From Gammaproteobacteria bacterium (lineage in GTDB: Bacteria > Pseudomonadota > Gammaproteobacteria > Nevskiales > Nevskiaceae): a stretch of 64,000 bases of DNA. The translations under genes and the position numbers were made by a program. Positions 55,051 through 64,000 of the stretch are shown here, in pieces. Positions within the stretch are counted from its first letter, which is position 1; every line of letters begins with the position of its first letter. The DNA is taken from positions 62,001 to 126,000 of the forward strand of contig JAPLSB010000024.1 in NCBI GenBank assembly GCA_026398875.1, written 5' to 3'. The notes under the pieces are model-generated. The model was not told the origin of the DNA and did not search any database. It worked only from the letters and a program-made list of their open reading frames with translations.

Positions 55051-57447
55051 TCAGTGCGGCCTGACGCCGTCATTGGAGGCCGGCGTCGGCGCGGCAGCGC
55101 CCTCGACGACCGCCTTCGGCTCAGGCACCCGTTCCAGCGCGATTCTCAGCACATCCTCCACCCAGCGCACTGGCTCGATGTCCAGTTTGCCCTTGATGTT
55201 GTCGGGGATATCGGCGAGGTCCTTCACGTTTTCCTGCGGGATGATCACCGTGCGGATGCCGCCGCGCTGCGCCGCCAGCAACTTTTCCTTGAGTCCACCG
55301 ATCGGCAGCACCTCGCCGCGAAGCGTGATTTCACCGGTCATCGCGACATCAGCACGTACCGGAATACTGGTCAGCGCCGATACCAGCGCCGTGCACATGC
55401 CGATACCCGCCGACGGCCCATCCTTCGGCGTCGCACCTTCCGGCACATGCACGTGCAGGTCGTGCTTTTGATAGAAGTCCGGGTCGATGCCCAGCTGCTT
55501 CGCACGCGAACGGACAACTGTCAGCGCGGCCTGAATAGACTCCTGCATGACGGTGCCAAGACTGCCGGTCTGGGTCATCTTGCCCTTGCCCGGCGTCAGC
55601 GCCGATTCGATGGTCAGCAGTTCGCCGCCCACCTCGGTCCATGCCAGACCCGTGACCTGACCGACCTGATTCGATTCCTCGGCCCGCCCATACCGGTAAC
55701 GTGGCACGCCGAGATACTTGTCAAGATTCTTGTCGGTCACCTTGACCATCTTGTCGGTCGGCTTCAGCAGCACCTGCTTGACCACCTTGCGGGCGATCTT
55801 CGACATCTCGCGTTCCAGGCTGCGAACACCGGCTTCACGGGTGTAGGTACGGATCACGGCCCGAACCGCGCTTTCGCTGATTTCGAGTTCCGATTCCTTC
55901 AGGCCGTTTTCCTTGATCTGCTTCGGGATCAGGTAGCGCCGGGCGATGTTGAGCTTCTCGTCTTCGGTGTAGCCGGGGATGCGGATCACTTCCATGCGAT
56001 CAAGCAGCGGCCCGGGGATATTCAGCGTGTTCGCGGTGCAGATGAACATCACGTCGGTGAGGTCAAGATCCACTTCGAGGTAGTGATCCTGGAAGGTGTT
56101 GTTCTGCTCCGGATCAAGAACTTCGAGCAGCGCGGACGACGGATCGCCGCGGAAATCCGTACTCATCTTGTCGATCTCGTCGAGCAGGAAGAGGGGATTC
56201 TTGACGCCAACCTTGGTCAGGTTCTGCACGATCTTGCCGGGCAGCGATCCGATGTAAGTCCGCCGATGACCACGGATCTCCGCTTCGTCGCGCACGCCGC
56301 CCAGCGACATCCGCGCGAACTTGCGGTTGGTGGCCTGCGCAATCGAGCGGCCAAGCGAAGTCTTGCCGACGCCAGGCGGACCCACCAGACATAGGATCGG
56401 GCCCTTCAGCTTCTTCACGCGGCTCTGGACAGCAAGGTATTCAAGGATCCGCTCCTTGACCTTCTCAAGACCGTAGTGATCAGAGTCAAGCTGGTCCTGC
56501 GCCTTCGGCAAGTCGATATTGGCCTTGGTGGTCTTCTTCCAGGGCACCTGCGTCATCACGTCGAGGTAGTTGCGGACGACGGTCGCTTCCGCCGACATCG
56601 GCGGCATCATCTTCAGCTTGTTCAGTTCGGCCGTGGCCTTCGCCTTGGCGGCCTTCGGCATGCCGGCCTTGGCGATCTTGCGTGCCAGCTCTTCCTGCTC
56701 GTTCGGCGCATCGTCCAGCTCACCCAGTTCCTTCTGGATGGCCTTCATCTGCTCGTTCAGGTAGTACTCGCGCTGGTTCTTCTCCATCTGCTGCTTGACC
56801 CGTCCGCGGATCTTCTTCTCGATCTGCAGGATGTCGATCTCGCCTTCCAGCTGGGCCAGCACGTATTCCAGACGCGGCTTCGGATCGCCGATTTCAAGCA
56901 CCTTCTGCTTGTCCTCGAGCTTCAGGGACAGATGGGCGGCGATGGCATCGGCCAGCCGACCGGGCGAATCCATGCTGGTGAGGCTCGGCAGCAGTTCGGC
57001 CGGGACCTTCTTGTTCAGCTTCACGTACTGCTCGAAAGTCGCGACGGCCGTGCGCATCACGGCATCCGCCTCGCTGCCACCGGAGCCGCTTTCATCCGCG
57101 GGGATCACGCGGAAATCGGCGGTCAGGTAATCGCCATTCATCTCCAGCTTCAGCACCTGCGCGCGCTGAGCACCTTCGACCAGCACCTTGACGGTGCCGT
57201 CCGGCAGTTTCAGCAGCTGCAGAATCGAGGCGAGTGTCCCGGTGTCATACAGGTCGTCAACGCCCGGCTCGTCGGTATCGGCGTGCTTCTGAGCGACCAG
57301 CAGGATGCGCTTGCCGTCCTGCATCGCCGCCGTCAGCGCCTTGACCGACTTTTCGCGGCCGACGAACAGCGGAATCGCCATGTGGGGGTAGACCACCACA
57401 TCGCGTAGCGGCAGTACCGGCGTGGATGCTTCGTTCGTGCTGGGCAC
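55051..57447 (-). CDS. lon: ATP-dependent protease Lon
   Basis: A 798-aa AAA+ serine protease that degrades misfolded and regulatory proteins. The N-terminal substrate domain begins [22 protein letters not shown]. Walker A is [15 protein letters not shown]. The protease domain has [11 protein letters not shown] with the catalytic Ser and, later, [17 protein letters not shown] with the catalytic Lys. The start is taken as GTG at 57447, which has a GAGG site 8 bases upstream. A TTG at 57477 would add 10 residues. The C-terminal tail is short and acidic/Ala-rich. It is flanked by clpX and hupB as usual. Confidence 0.97.
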   Translation of the reverse strand: MPSTNEASTPVLPLRDVVVYPHMAIPLFVGREKSVKALTAAMQDGKRILLVAQKHADTDEPGVDDLYDTGTLASILQLLKLPDGTVKVLVEGAQRAQVLKLEMNGDYLTADFRVIPADESGSGGSEADAVMRTAVATFEQYVKLNKKVPAELLPSLTSMDSPGRLADAIAAHLSLKLEDKQKVLEIGDPKPRLEYVLAQLEGEIDILQIEKKIRGRVKQQMEKNQREYYLNEQMKAIQKELGELDDAPNEQEELARKIAKAGMPKAAKAKATAELNKLKMMPPMSAEATVVRNYLDVMTQVPWKKTTKANIDLPKAQDQLDSDHYGLEKVKERILEYLAVQSRVKKLKGPILCLVGPPGVGKTSLGRSIAQATNRKFARMSLGGVRDEAEIRGHRRTYIGSLPGKIVQNLTKVGVKNPLFLLDEIDKMSTDFRGDPSSALLEVLDPEQNNTFQDHYLEVDLDLTDVMFICTANTLNIPGPLLDRMEVIRIPGYTEDEKLNIARRYLIPKQIKENGLKESELEISESAVRAVIRTYTREAGVRSLEREMSKIARKVVKQVLLKPTDKMVKVTDKNLDKYLGVPRYRYGRAEESNQVGQVTGLAWTEVGGELLTIESALTPGKGKMTQTGSLGTVMQESIQAALTVVRSRAKQLGIDPDFYQKHDLHVHVPEGATPKDGPSAGIGMCTALVSALTSIPVRADVAMTGEITLRGEVLPIGGLKEKLLAAQRGGIRTVIIPQENVKDLADIPDNIKGKLDIEPVRWVEDVLRIALERVPEPKAVVEGAAAPTPASNDGVRPH

Positions 57448-57570
57448 TATCGGAACCTCGGTAGAGTTCGATGACAACGGGAAAAGAGGGCTTGACGATT
57501 ATGCAGTAGATGGGAGGTGCGTCCCGTGCTGCACTTTTCAAGCGCAGCCACGCTGCAAATGGCGGTCCTG

Positions 57571-57608
57571 AAAAAAGAAAGCCCGCCGCGACAGGATCGG
57601 GGCGGGCT
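57571..57608 (-). terminator. Rho-independent terminator after clpX
   Basis: On the minus strand GCCCGCC and GGCGGGC form a 7-bp stem, followed by TTTCTTTTTT. It lies 20 bases after the clpX stop, so lon is probably expressed from its own promoter as well. Confidence 0.85.
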
Positions 57609-57628
57609 CTCGACGACTCGAACGTCCG

Positions 57629-58906
57629 TCAGGCCGAGTTCTTGACGTCCCGGCGCGGCGCCTCAAGATTTTCGTAGACGATGAACGGCTTTGCCTCGCC
57701 TTTCACGACCGATTCGTCGACCACGACCTTCGACACGTTCTGCATCGACGGCAAGTCGTACATCACATCGAGCAGGATGGTTTCGAGAATGGTGCGCAGG
57801 CCGCGCGCGCCGGTCTTGCGATCACGGGCCTTGCGCGCAACCGCGTTGAGTGCGTCTTCCCGGAACTCCAGCGTGCAGCCTTCCATCTGGAACAGCTTGG
57901 CGAACTGCTTGACCAGCGCGTTCTTCGGCTCCTTGAGGATCGAGATGAGTGCCTTCTCGTCTAGCTCTTCAAGCACGGCAAGAACCGGCAGACGACCGAC
58001 GAACTCCGGAATCAGGCCGTAGCGGATCAGATCTTCCGGTTCCACGCCGAGCAGCATGCGCGACACCTGATGGCTGTCCTTCTGCGACTTCACGTCTGCG
58101 CCGAAGCCGATGCCGGTCTTCTCGGTACGGTTCTGGATCACCTTGTCAAGGCCCGCGAAAGCGCCACCGCAGATGAACAGGATGCCGGCGGTGTTGACCT
58201 GCAGGAATTCCTGCTGCGGGTGCTTGCGGCCACCCTGCGGCGGAACGCTGGCGATGGTGCCTTCGATCAGCTTCAGCAGCGCCTGCTGCACGCCTTCGCC
58301 GGACACATCGCGGGTGATCGACGGGTTCTCGCTTTTCCGCGAGATCTTGTCGATTTCGTCGATGTAGACGATGCCGCGCTGCGCCTTCTCGACGTCGTAA
58401 TCGCACTTCTGCAGCAGACGCTGAATGATGTTCTCGACATCCTCGCCGACGTAGCCGGCTTCGGTCAGCGTTGTTGCATCAGCGATCGCGAACGGCACGT
58501 CGAGCAGACGAGCCAGCGTTTCGGCAAGCAGCGTCTTGCCGGAACCGGTCGGACCGATCAGCAGGATGTTCGACTTCGAAAGCTCGACGCCATCGGTCGA
58601 GCCTTTCTGGCTCAGCCGCTTGTAGTGGTTGTAAACCGCAACCGACAGCACCTTCTTGGCCTGATCCTGGCCAATCACGTACTCGTCGAGCACCGCACGG
58701 ATTTCCTGCGGCTTCGGCAGTCCCTTGACCTGCGGCTTGGCGTGGACTTCCTCGCGGATGATGTCGTTGCACAAGTCGACGCATTCGTCGCAGATGTACA
58801 CCGACGGGCCCGCGATCAGCTTGCGGACTTCGTGCTCGCTCTTGCCGCAGAACGAGCAATACAGCACACGGCCACCCTGCGTGCCGCTGCGTACGTTGTC
58901 AGGCAT
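57629..58906 (-). CDS. clpX: ATP-dependent Clp protease ATP-binding subunit ClpX
   Basis: A 425-aa AAA+ unfoldase. The N-terminal zinc finger has Cys17, Cys20, Cys39 and Cys42 (YCSFCGKSE, then [10 protein letters not shown]). Walker A is [10 protein letters not shown], Walker [11 protein letters not shown], and the pore region is GYVGEDVEN. It feeds substrates to ClpP. The ATG at 58906 has GAGG at the right distance. A TTG further upstream adds four residues and is less likely. The gene lies 136 bases after clpP on the same strand. Confidence 0.97.
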   Translation of the reverse strand: MPDNVRSGTQGGRVLYCSFCGKSEHEVRKLIAGPSVYICDECVDLCNDIIREEVHAKPQVKGLPKPQEIRAVLDEYVIGQDQAKKVLSVAVYNHYKRLSQKGSTDGVELSKSNILLIGPTGSGKTLLAETLARLLDVPFAIADATTLTEAGYVGEDVENIIQRLLQKCDYDVEKAQRGIVYIDEIDKISRKSENPSITRDVSGEGVQQALLKLIEGTIASVPPQGGRKHPQQEFLQVNTAGILFICGGAFAGLDKVIQNRTEKTGIGFGADVKSQKDSHQVSRMLLGVEPEDLIRYGLIPEFVGRLPVLAVLEELDEKALISILKEPKNALVKQFAKLFQMEGCTLEFREDALNAVARKARDRKTGARGLRTILETILLDVMYDLPSMQNVSKVVVDESVVKGEAKPFIVYENLEAPRRDVKNSA

Positions 58907-59042
58907 TTCCGACCTCAATCAATGTTCTGAATCGTTATAGCATCATGTCAGGTGACAGCGGAATGACTGCAATTCCCATGCTGTGCCGCAAATCCCGCGC
59001 GGCGTCGGAAATCCGGCGCGGCCTTTGCGGACAGCAACGGCG

Positions 59043-59666
59043 TCATGCCGCGGCCGGACCTGCCACGCGCTTGTCGATGATGTGATCGATCAAGCCGTAG
59101 GCCTTGGCCTGCTCGGAATTCATGAAGTAGTCGCGCTCGACGTCGCTGGCAACCTTCTCGATCGGCTGACCGCAATGGTCGGCCATCAGGCGGTTGAGCT
59201 TTTCACGCAGGTACAGGATTTCCCGCGCCTGGATCTCGATGTCAGTCGCCTGACCCTGCGCACCACCGGACGGCTGGTGAATCATCACGCGCGAGTTCGG
59301 CAGCGCGAAACGCTTGCCCTTGGTGCCCGCCGACAGCAGAAACGCGCCCATGCTGGCCGCTTGCCCGATGCACATCGTCGAGACATCCGGCTTGATGAAC
59401 TTCATCGTGTCGTAGATCGACAGGCCCGACGTGATCACGCCACCCGGCGAGTTGATGTACAGGTGAATGTCCTTGTCCGGATTCTCCGACTCCAGGAACA
59501 GCAGCTGGGCGACGACCAGATTGGCCATGTAGTCGTCGATCGGGCCGACGAGGAAGATCACGCGTTCCTTCAGCAGACGCGAGTAGATGTCGAACGCGCG
59601 TTCGCCACGGGCGGTCTGCTCGACCACCATCGGGACCAGCTGCGAGCGGTTGCGGAGGTCAGTCAT
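59043..59666 (-). CDS. clpP: ATP-dependent Clp protease proteolytic subunit ClpP
   Basis: A 207-aa serine peptidase forming the double heptameric chamber used by ClpX. The triad is Ser105 ([14 protein letters not shown]), His130 (MIHQPSGG) and Asp179 (ERDYFMN). [19 protein letters not shown] forms the oxyanion region. The short N-terminal propeptide is like that of other proteobacterial ClpPs. It lies 84 bases after tig, and clpX follows. Confidence 0.97.
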   Translation of the reverse strand: MTDLRNRSQLVPMVVEQTARGERAFDIYSRLLKERVIFLVGPIDDYMANLVVAQLLFLESENPDKDIHLYINSPGGVITSGLSIYDTMKFIKPDVSTMCIGQAASMGAFLLSAGTKGKRFALPNSRVMIHQPSGGAQGQATDIEIQAREILYLREKLNRLMADHCGQPIEKVASDVERDYFMNSEQAKAYGLIDHIIDKRVAGPAAA

Positions 59667-59750
59667 TCGGGTATCCGGTAGTTGTTGGCGTTTTCAGGAC
59701 CCGCCGGCAGTATCCGGCCGGCGGGCGCGGCTGACGATCAGTCAGCTCTA

Positions 59751-61088
59751 TCAGGCAGGTTGGGCCTGATTCTGCGATTTCAACAAGTCTTCGAGCGACA
59801 TCGACTCATCGGTCACCTGAGCGCCGGCAACCAGCAACTCGACGACCTGCTCCTCGATGACCACGCTGCGCAGGCCCTGCATCAGGTCCTGGCGCTGCTG
59901 GTACATCGTGATCACTTCGGACGGGTCCTCGAAATCGGCCGCGATGTTGGCCAGCGCTTTCTCGACCCGGGCCGGATCGAACTGCACGTTGCGAGCGTTG
60001 ATGACCTCACCGACCAGCAGGCCCAGTGCAACCCGACGCTTGGCGGCAGGCTCGAACATCTCGGCCGGCAGCATCGCGCGCAGCTGTTCCGGCTTCATCT
60101 TCTGCGCCGGGTTGTTCGCGCCGATGCGGTTGGCGGTCTCGGCGCGCATGCGCTCGACTTCCTCGGCCACCAGGCCGGCGGGCACATCGATCGGGTGCAG
60201 ATCGAACAGCTGATCCATCACCTCACGCTTCAGGCGGTTGTTGACAGCCTTGTTGCGCTCGGTTTCGAGCGCTTCGCGGCACTTGGCACGCAGGCCGGCT
60301 TCGCCACCTTCCTCGATGCCATGGGCCTTGAGGAACTCCTCGTCGATCTCCGGCAGGCGCGGCTCGCGCACTTCCTTGAGATTGACGGTGAACACGGTCT
60401 TCTTGCCGGCCAGCGTCTCGTTGCGGTAATCGGCCGGGAAGTTCACCTCGACGTCGAAGGTTTCGCCCGCCGAGTGACCAAGCAGCCCGTCCTCGAGGTC
60501 AGGCAGGAAGCGTCGTTCGCCGATCTCGATCGCGGCGTTCTCGCTCTTGCCGCCCTGGAAGGCTTCGCCATCGAGCTTGCCTTCGAAATCGAGCGCCACC
60601 ACGTCGCCCTTCTGCGCGCCGCGCTCGACCGCCGCCAGCGTGCGGCGCGACTTGCGCAGGTTTTCGATCAGCCGCTCGACGTCGGCATCGGTCACTTCGA
60701 CCTGCGGACGGGTCAGCTTCAGCGTCGACAGGTCGCCAAGCGTGATGTCCGGATAGACATCGAAGCTGGCGACGTAGGTCAGCGGCTGGCCGACGGCTTC
60801 CGCCTTGACCTCGAAACTCGGCTGGCTGGCCGGCTGGATCTTCACCTGGTCAAGCGCCTGCGGCCAGGTCGTGCGGACCAGTTCGCTGACCGCGTCATTG
60901 CGCGCGTCGGCGCCGTACTGCTGCTGGATGACCTTCAGCGGGGCCTTGCCCGGACGGAAGCCCGGAACCCGTGCGCGGCTGGCAAAACGCTTGATGCGCT
61001 CGCCGATTTCGCGCTCGAAGCGGTCGGCCGGGATCGTGACATGCAGCCGGCGCAGCAGGCCGCCAGCGGATTCGACTTGGACTTCCAT
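59751..61088 (-). CDS. tig: Trigger factor
   Basis: A 445-aa ribosome-associated chaperone and peptidyl-prolyl isomerase. The ribosome-binding loop is SRARVPGFRPGKAPLKVIQQQYG (the GFRxGxxP signature). The FKBP-like PPIase domain starts near GDVVALDFEGKLDGEAFQGG, and the C-terminal helical domain follows. MEVQVESAGGLLRRLHVTIP is the usual N-terminus, so the ATG at 61088 is used rather than an in-frame start at 61175. It heads the tig-clpP-clpX-lon block. Confidence 0.97.
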   Translation of the reverse strand: MEVQVESAGGLLRRLHVTIPADRFEREIGERIKRFASRARVPGFRPGKAPLKVIQQQYGADARNDAVSELVRTTWPQALDQVKIQPASQPSFEVKAEAVGQPLTYVASFDVYPDITLGDLSTLKLTRPQVEVTDADVERLIENLRKSRRTLAAVERGAQKGDVVALDFEGKLDGEAFQGGKSENAAIEIGERRFLPDLEDGLLGHSAGETFDVEVNFPADYRNETLAGKKTVFTVNLKEVREPRLPEIDEEFLKAHGIEEGGEAGLRAKCREALETERNKAVNNRLKREVMDQLFDLHPIDVPAGLVAEEVERMRAETANRIGANNPAQKMKPEQLRAMLPAEMFEPAAKRRVALGLLVGEVINARNVQFDPARVEKALANIAADFEDPSEVITMYQQRQDLMQGLRSVVIEEQVVELLVAGAQVTDESMSLEDLLKSQNQAQPA

Positions 61089-61232
61089 CGTTAAAGACTC
61101 TTCAGGATTGTGGTGATGATGAGTGGCCGCCTTGCCCGGATCGGGTCGCTTGGCGGTCTGTCGTGACGCGGTCAACGTGATCTCGGCAGCAATGGTCCGT
61201 CATAGGGACAACAGCGGCTCGGTTTACGGGTG

Positions 61233-61314
61233 TGCGAAAGGCGAGACTCGAACTCGCACGCCTTGCGGCGCTGGAACCTAAATCCAGTGCGTCTACCAAT
61301 TCCGCCACTCTCGC
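61233..61314 (-). tRNA. tRNA-Leu (TAG), CCA not encoded
   Basis: On the minus strand it begins GCGAGAG, and the 3' acceptor strand is CTTTCGC with discriminator A (one G-U pair). The D-arm is GGCGGAATTGGTAGACGC, the anticodon arm CTGGA-TTTAGGT-TCCAG gives TAG, and a long variable arm (CGCCGCAAGGCG) marks class II. The next bases are CAC, not CCA. The anticodon and variable arm make the call safe. Confidence 0.95.
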
Positions 61315-61510
61315 CCGTTCTTCGCGCCGGATTTCTGCCAAACATGCCCTTCGGCGCAATGCCGAAGTATATCAGCGGCCCACTGGCCAAAGTCCCGCGC
61401 GCTGCAGCGTCGCGGCGGGCCGTGATCGGCTGCCGTCAAGCTGCCAGAATGCGGCCGCCGGAGACTGTCATCCCGGACTCTTGCTGCACTGCCTGCCACG
61501 ACTGTCGTCC
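61315..61510. other. Divergent region between tRNA-Leu and the ABC permease
   Basis: A TATACT box lies on the minus strand at about 61366-61371, at a distance consistent with a tRNA-Leu promoter, but no good -35 is present. No plus-strand promoter or Fur-like box was clearly seen. Confidence 0.3.
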
Positions 61511-62521
61511 ATGCTCTCCGGCCCCGCTCGCGCCCTGCTGCTTCCCGGCCTCGTCATCCTGCTGATCGCGGCAGTGCCGCTGAGCCTGAGCGTCGGCATG
61601 ATCCAGATCGACTGGCCACGCATCGGCGACGACGACACCGCCAGCATTGCGCTGCTGCAGTTGCGTCTGCCCCGAGTGCTGCTGGCCGTGCTGATCGGCG
61701 CCGTGATGGCGCAGACCGGGGCGGTCGCGCAGGCGCTGTTCCGCAATCCGCTCGCCGAGCCGGGACTGATCGGCGTATCGGCCGGTGCGGCACTGGCGGC
61801 CGCACTCGTGCACACGGCGCTGGTCGGCGCCAGCGCCGTGGCGGTGCTGCCGCCGAGCCTGCTGCTGCCGATCGCCGCATTCGCTGGCGGCCTCGCGGCA
61901 GCGTTTGTCGTGCTGCGGCTGGCGCGCCGCGACGGCCAGACCGACATGACCACGATGCTGCTGGCCGGTACTGCCATCAATGCGTTCGTCGCCGCGATCG
62001 TCGGCCTGCTGTCGGCGCGTGCCGACGATGCCGGCCTGCGCGGCTTCACGTTGTGGATGTACGGCAATCTCGGCCGTGCCGGCTGGAACGAAATCGCCGT
62101 CGCTGCACCGCTGCTGCTGGCGGTCGGCCTGTGGCTGCCGCGCGAGGCGCGCGGCCTTGACGCGCTGCTGCTCGGCGACGCGGAAGCGCAGCACCTCGGG
62201 ATCGACGTCGAACGCCTGAAGCGTCGGCTGCTGATCGCCGTCGTGCTGGCGACCGGCGCTGCCGTGTCGCTGGCCGGCGTCATCGGCTTTGTCGGTCTGG
62301 TGGTACCGCATGCGATCCGGCTGCTCGCCGGGCCCGGCCACCGGCTGCTGATGCCGGCCTCTGCCCTGTTGGGCGCCATCCTGCTGACCCTGGCCGACAC
62401 CGTTGCGCGAACGGCAGCGGCTCCGGCGGAATGGCCGGTCGGCGCCTTGACCTCGGCACTCGGTGCCCCGTTCTTCCTTGCGTTGCTGCTGCGCATGCGA
62501 ACCCGGATCGGCCTGCCATGA
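61511..62521 (+). CDS. hmuU: FecCD/BtuC-family ABC transporter permease (haem/iron-siderophore type)
   Basis: A 336-aa membrane protein with about nine or ten hydrophobic segments. LRLPRVLLAVLIGAVMAQTGAVAQALFRNPLAEPGLIGVSAGAALAA is the FecCD signature, and GFVGLVVPHAIRLLAGPGHRLLMPAS is the cytoplasmic coupling region. It forms the inner-membrane channel for haem, ferric-siderophore or B12 import. The ATG at 61511 is used. Open frame upstream overlaps the tRNA. Its stop overlaps the ATPase start (ATGA). The haem assignment follows from the HmuV-like ATPase. Confidence 0.85.
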   Translation: MLSGPARALLLPGLVILLIAAVPLSLSVGMIQIDWPRIGDDDTASIALLQLRLPRVLLAVLIGAVMAQTGAVAQALFRNPLAEPGLIGVSAGAALAAALVHTALVGASAVAVLPPSLLLPIAAFAGGLAAAFVVLRLARRDGQTDMTTMLLAGTAINAFVAAIVGLLSARADDAGLRGFTLWMYGNLGRAGWNEIAVAAPLLLAVGLWLPREARGLDALLLGDAEAQHLGIDVERLKRRLLIAVVLATGAAVSLAGVIGFVGLVVPHAIRLLAGPGHRLLMPASALLGAILLTLADTVARTAAAPAEWPVGALTSALGAPFFLALLLRMRTRIGLP

Positions 62522-63324
62522 CGCTTGCCGCGACAACCGTGACCTGCATCGCCGGCCAGCGCCGTCTGCTGGACGCCGTCAGCCTGCAGGTGACACCCGG
62601 CGCGCTGCATGTGCTGCTGGGCCCGAACGGTGCCGGCAAGTCGACCTTGCTCGGCGTGCTGGCCGGCGATCGGCGGCCACAGGCCGGACAGGTCACGCTC
62701 GACGACCGGCCGCTTGGCGAATGGCCGACGATCACCGTGGCGCGCCGCCGCGCCGTGATGATGCAGCGCGATGAACTGCGCTTCCCGTTTTCAGTCGACG
62801 AGGTGGTCGCATTGGGCCGTCTGCCCTGGCAACGACGCGCGAACGCCGCCGGCGAGCGCGCCATCGTGGCGTCGTCGCTGGCGCAGGCCGGTGCCGCCCA
62901 GCTGGCCGGACGCCGCTATCCGGAACTGTCCGGCGGCGAGCGCGCACGCGTGCAGCTGGCACGCGCACTTGCACAGATCCACGCCGACGACGGTGACGCG
63001 GCCGCCCGCTACCTGCTGCTCGACGAGCCGACGGCAAGCCTCGACTTCGCGTTCCAGCACCAGGTGCTGCTGACCCTCAGGCAACTTGCTGATCGCGGCA
63101 CCGGCGTGCTGGCCATCCTGCAGGATCCGAACCTGGCACTGCGCCATGCGGACGCGGTCAGCCTGCTCGCCGCTGGCCGCGTGGTCGCCTCCGGATCACC
63201 GGCATCGGTGCTCGACGCCGATCGCCTGAGCGCGGTCTACGGCCTGCCGATCGTCGCTGCGAAGGTGGCTGACGGACCGCCGACACTGCTGGTGGCCAAA
63301 GGCTTGCAAGGGATCCCCGAATGA
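62518..63324 (+). CDS. hmuV: HmuV-like haem ABC transporter ATP-binding protein with Q instead of H-loop His
   Basis: A 268-aa ATPase. Walker A is GPNGAGKST (residues 35-43), the Q-loop MMQRDELRFPFSVDE, the signature LSGGERARVQLARAL, and Walker B RYLLLDEPTASLD. The insertion QIHADDGDAAARYLLLDE resembles HmuV. The H-loop, usually HDLNLA, reads ILQDPNLALRHAD, so the switch His is Gln202 (codon CAG at 63121). The gene overlaps the permease stop by 4 bases. No receptor or binding protein gene is in the window. Confidence 0.83.
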   Translation: MTLAATTVTCIAGQRRLLDAVSLQVTPGALHVLLGPNGAGKSTLLGVLAGDRRPQAGQVTLDDRPLGEWPTITVARRRAVMMQRDELRFPFSVDEVVALGRLPWQRRANAAGERAIVASSLAQAGAAQLAGRRYPELSGGERARVQLARALAQIHADDGDAAARYLLLDEPTASLDFAFQHQVLLTLRQLADRGTGVLAILQDPNLALRHADAVSLLAAGRVVASGSPASVLDADRLSAVYGLPIVAAKVADGPPTLLVAKGLQGIPE

Positions 63325-63355
63325 CCCTCACTCGTCTGGCCTCCGCTTCCGAACC

Positions 63356-64000
63356 ATGTCATCGTTTCGCCATGCCCAACTGTCTCCTGCCGCTGAGCGA
63401 ATGAGCTCGACGCATGCCGGACCGCGTGCCGCCGACGCCGGTCTGCGCTGGAATCAGGGCCTGCAGTTCCGGATCGCCTGCCTGTTCGCGATCCTGCTCG
63501 CGATACTGGCCAGCGTGGCCTTCTACGCGGCCGAGCGTCTGATCAGCGGCGGTGTGGAACAGGCCAGCTACCGGCACGAAACATCGATCAATCGCCGTCT
63601 GCTGGCGGAGACGCAGCAGGTGCTGCGCGCCACCGAGCAGTTCGCGCAGACCCTCGCTCTGACCGCCGGCCACAGCGATGCAGCCACGATCACGCAATTG
63701 GGCGAAGCACTGCTGCAGGGCCTGCCGATCGCCAGCTTCGGCCTGTGGCCCGAGCCGGTATCGACGGCACCGGGCGCGCGCCACGGCAATCGCTATTGGC
63801 AGATCACCGTCGGCGGCAGGCCGCAGTTGCGCGGTGACGATGCCAGCACGGCGGTCGCCTGGTGGCGCGAGCCCTGGTACACGACGGTACGACTGGCGGG
63901 CGGCTTGGTGCATGGCTGCCAGTGGTCGGCACCGTATCGCGATCCGCTGCTGACGCGCGATGTCGTCACCTGCAGCGTGCCGCTCACCGGTGCCAACGGC
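63356..64000 (+). CDS. Membrane-bound sensor/signalling protein, truncated by the window end
   Basis: At least 215 residues from an ATG at 63356. An in-frame ATG at 63401 is equally likely. One membrane segment (FRIACLFAILLAILASVAFYA) is followed by a periplasmic domain of more than 140 residues. The WWREPWYTT and later CQWSAPYRDPLLTRDVVTCSVPL pattern is typical of Cache-type sensor domains. Output domains (kinase, cyclase or phosphatase) lie outside. It begins 31 bases after hmuV and might be co-transcribed. Confidence 0.55.
   Translation, partial: MSSFRHAQLSPAAERMSSTHAGPRAADAGLRWNQGLQFRIACLFAILLAILASVAFYAAERLISGGVEQASYRHETSINRRLLAETQQVLRATEQFAQTLALTAGHSDAATITQLGEALLQGLPIASFGLWPEPVSTAPGARHGNRYWQITVGGRPQLRGDDASTAVAWWREPWYTTVRLAGGLVHGCQWSAPYRDPLLTRDVVTCSVPLTGANG

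Noticed and set aside
57448-57477. TTG start of lon at 57477
   Set aside because: The GTG at 57447 has a better ribosome site, and the added ten residues carry no family similarity.
57507-57542. A sigma-32-like promoter before lon (CTTGAAA and CCCATCTA on the minus strand)
   Set aside because: The two boxes are 21 bases apart, too far for a normal heat-shock promoter spacer of about 13-15.

Overview
The window is high-GC (roughly two thirds G+C by eye) and gene-dense. It reads as a chromosomal segment of a Gram-negative gammaproteobacterium. The strongest taxonomic signal is the right end, where tig, clpP, clpX, lon, hupB, two tRNA genes and ppiD lie on the minus strand in the classical gammaproteobacterial order. 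Outer-membrane genes (lpxH, wzi, a DUF2490 protein) and a GlyGly-CTERM-like protease tail agree with this. A Nevskiales/Xanthomonadales-like host is my inference only. No phage, integrase, insertion sequence or CRISPR array was seen.

Region by region: (1) 1-360 is the tail of a probable ABC1/UbiB-family kinase-like protein. (2) 825-16673 is a surface-polysaccharide locus. It holds UDP-glucuronate decarboxylase, galE, a monotopic phosphoglycosyl transferase, a WcaI-like glycosyltransferase, a sugar epimerase, two tandem HlpA-like glycosyltransferases, two FkbM-type proteins, a ligase/polymerase, a flippase, a GT9-like protein, wzz and wzi. Together these can make nucleotide sugars, prime undecaprenyl phosphate, extend, flip, polymerise and anchor a polysaccharide. 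(3) 16840-23064 holds an amino-acid-type binding protein and a 1750-aa secreted protease with a sedolisin-like active site. (4) 23470-28000 is housekeeping: dusA-lpxH-small ORF, an SCP2 protein, rsmJ, a thioredoxin-like protein, sixA and ppnP. (5) 28064-35236 holds DUF2891-DUF979-DUF969 and a fused 5-oxoprolinase, which suggests pyroglutamate uptake and breakdown. (6) 35270-37980 holds a Uma2 protein and fadH.

(7) 38068-48795 is a minus-strand cluster: Tat-targeted TldD-like, TldE-like, DUF4159, MoxR ATPase, DUF58, BatA-like, DUF4175-like and a GATase-like membrane protein. A MITE-like inverted repeat sits inside it. I regard this as the best candidate for an under-described system: an exported or membrane-linked TldD/E peptidase with MoxR/VWA chaperone-like machinery. 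(8) 49105-52307 holds a secreted subtilisin and a dicarboxylate/amino-acid symporter. (9) 52333-61314 is the protein quality-control block with three tRNA genes (Asp, Val, Leu). (10) 61511-64000 is a haem/iron-type ABC importer (permease plus ATPase with an altered H-loop) followed by a truncated membrane sensor gene.
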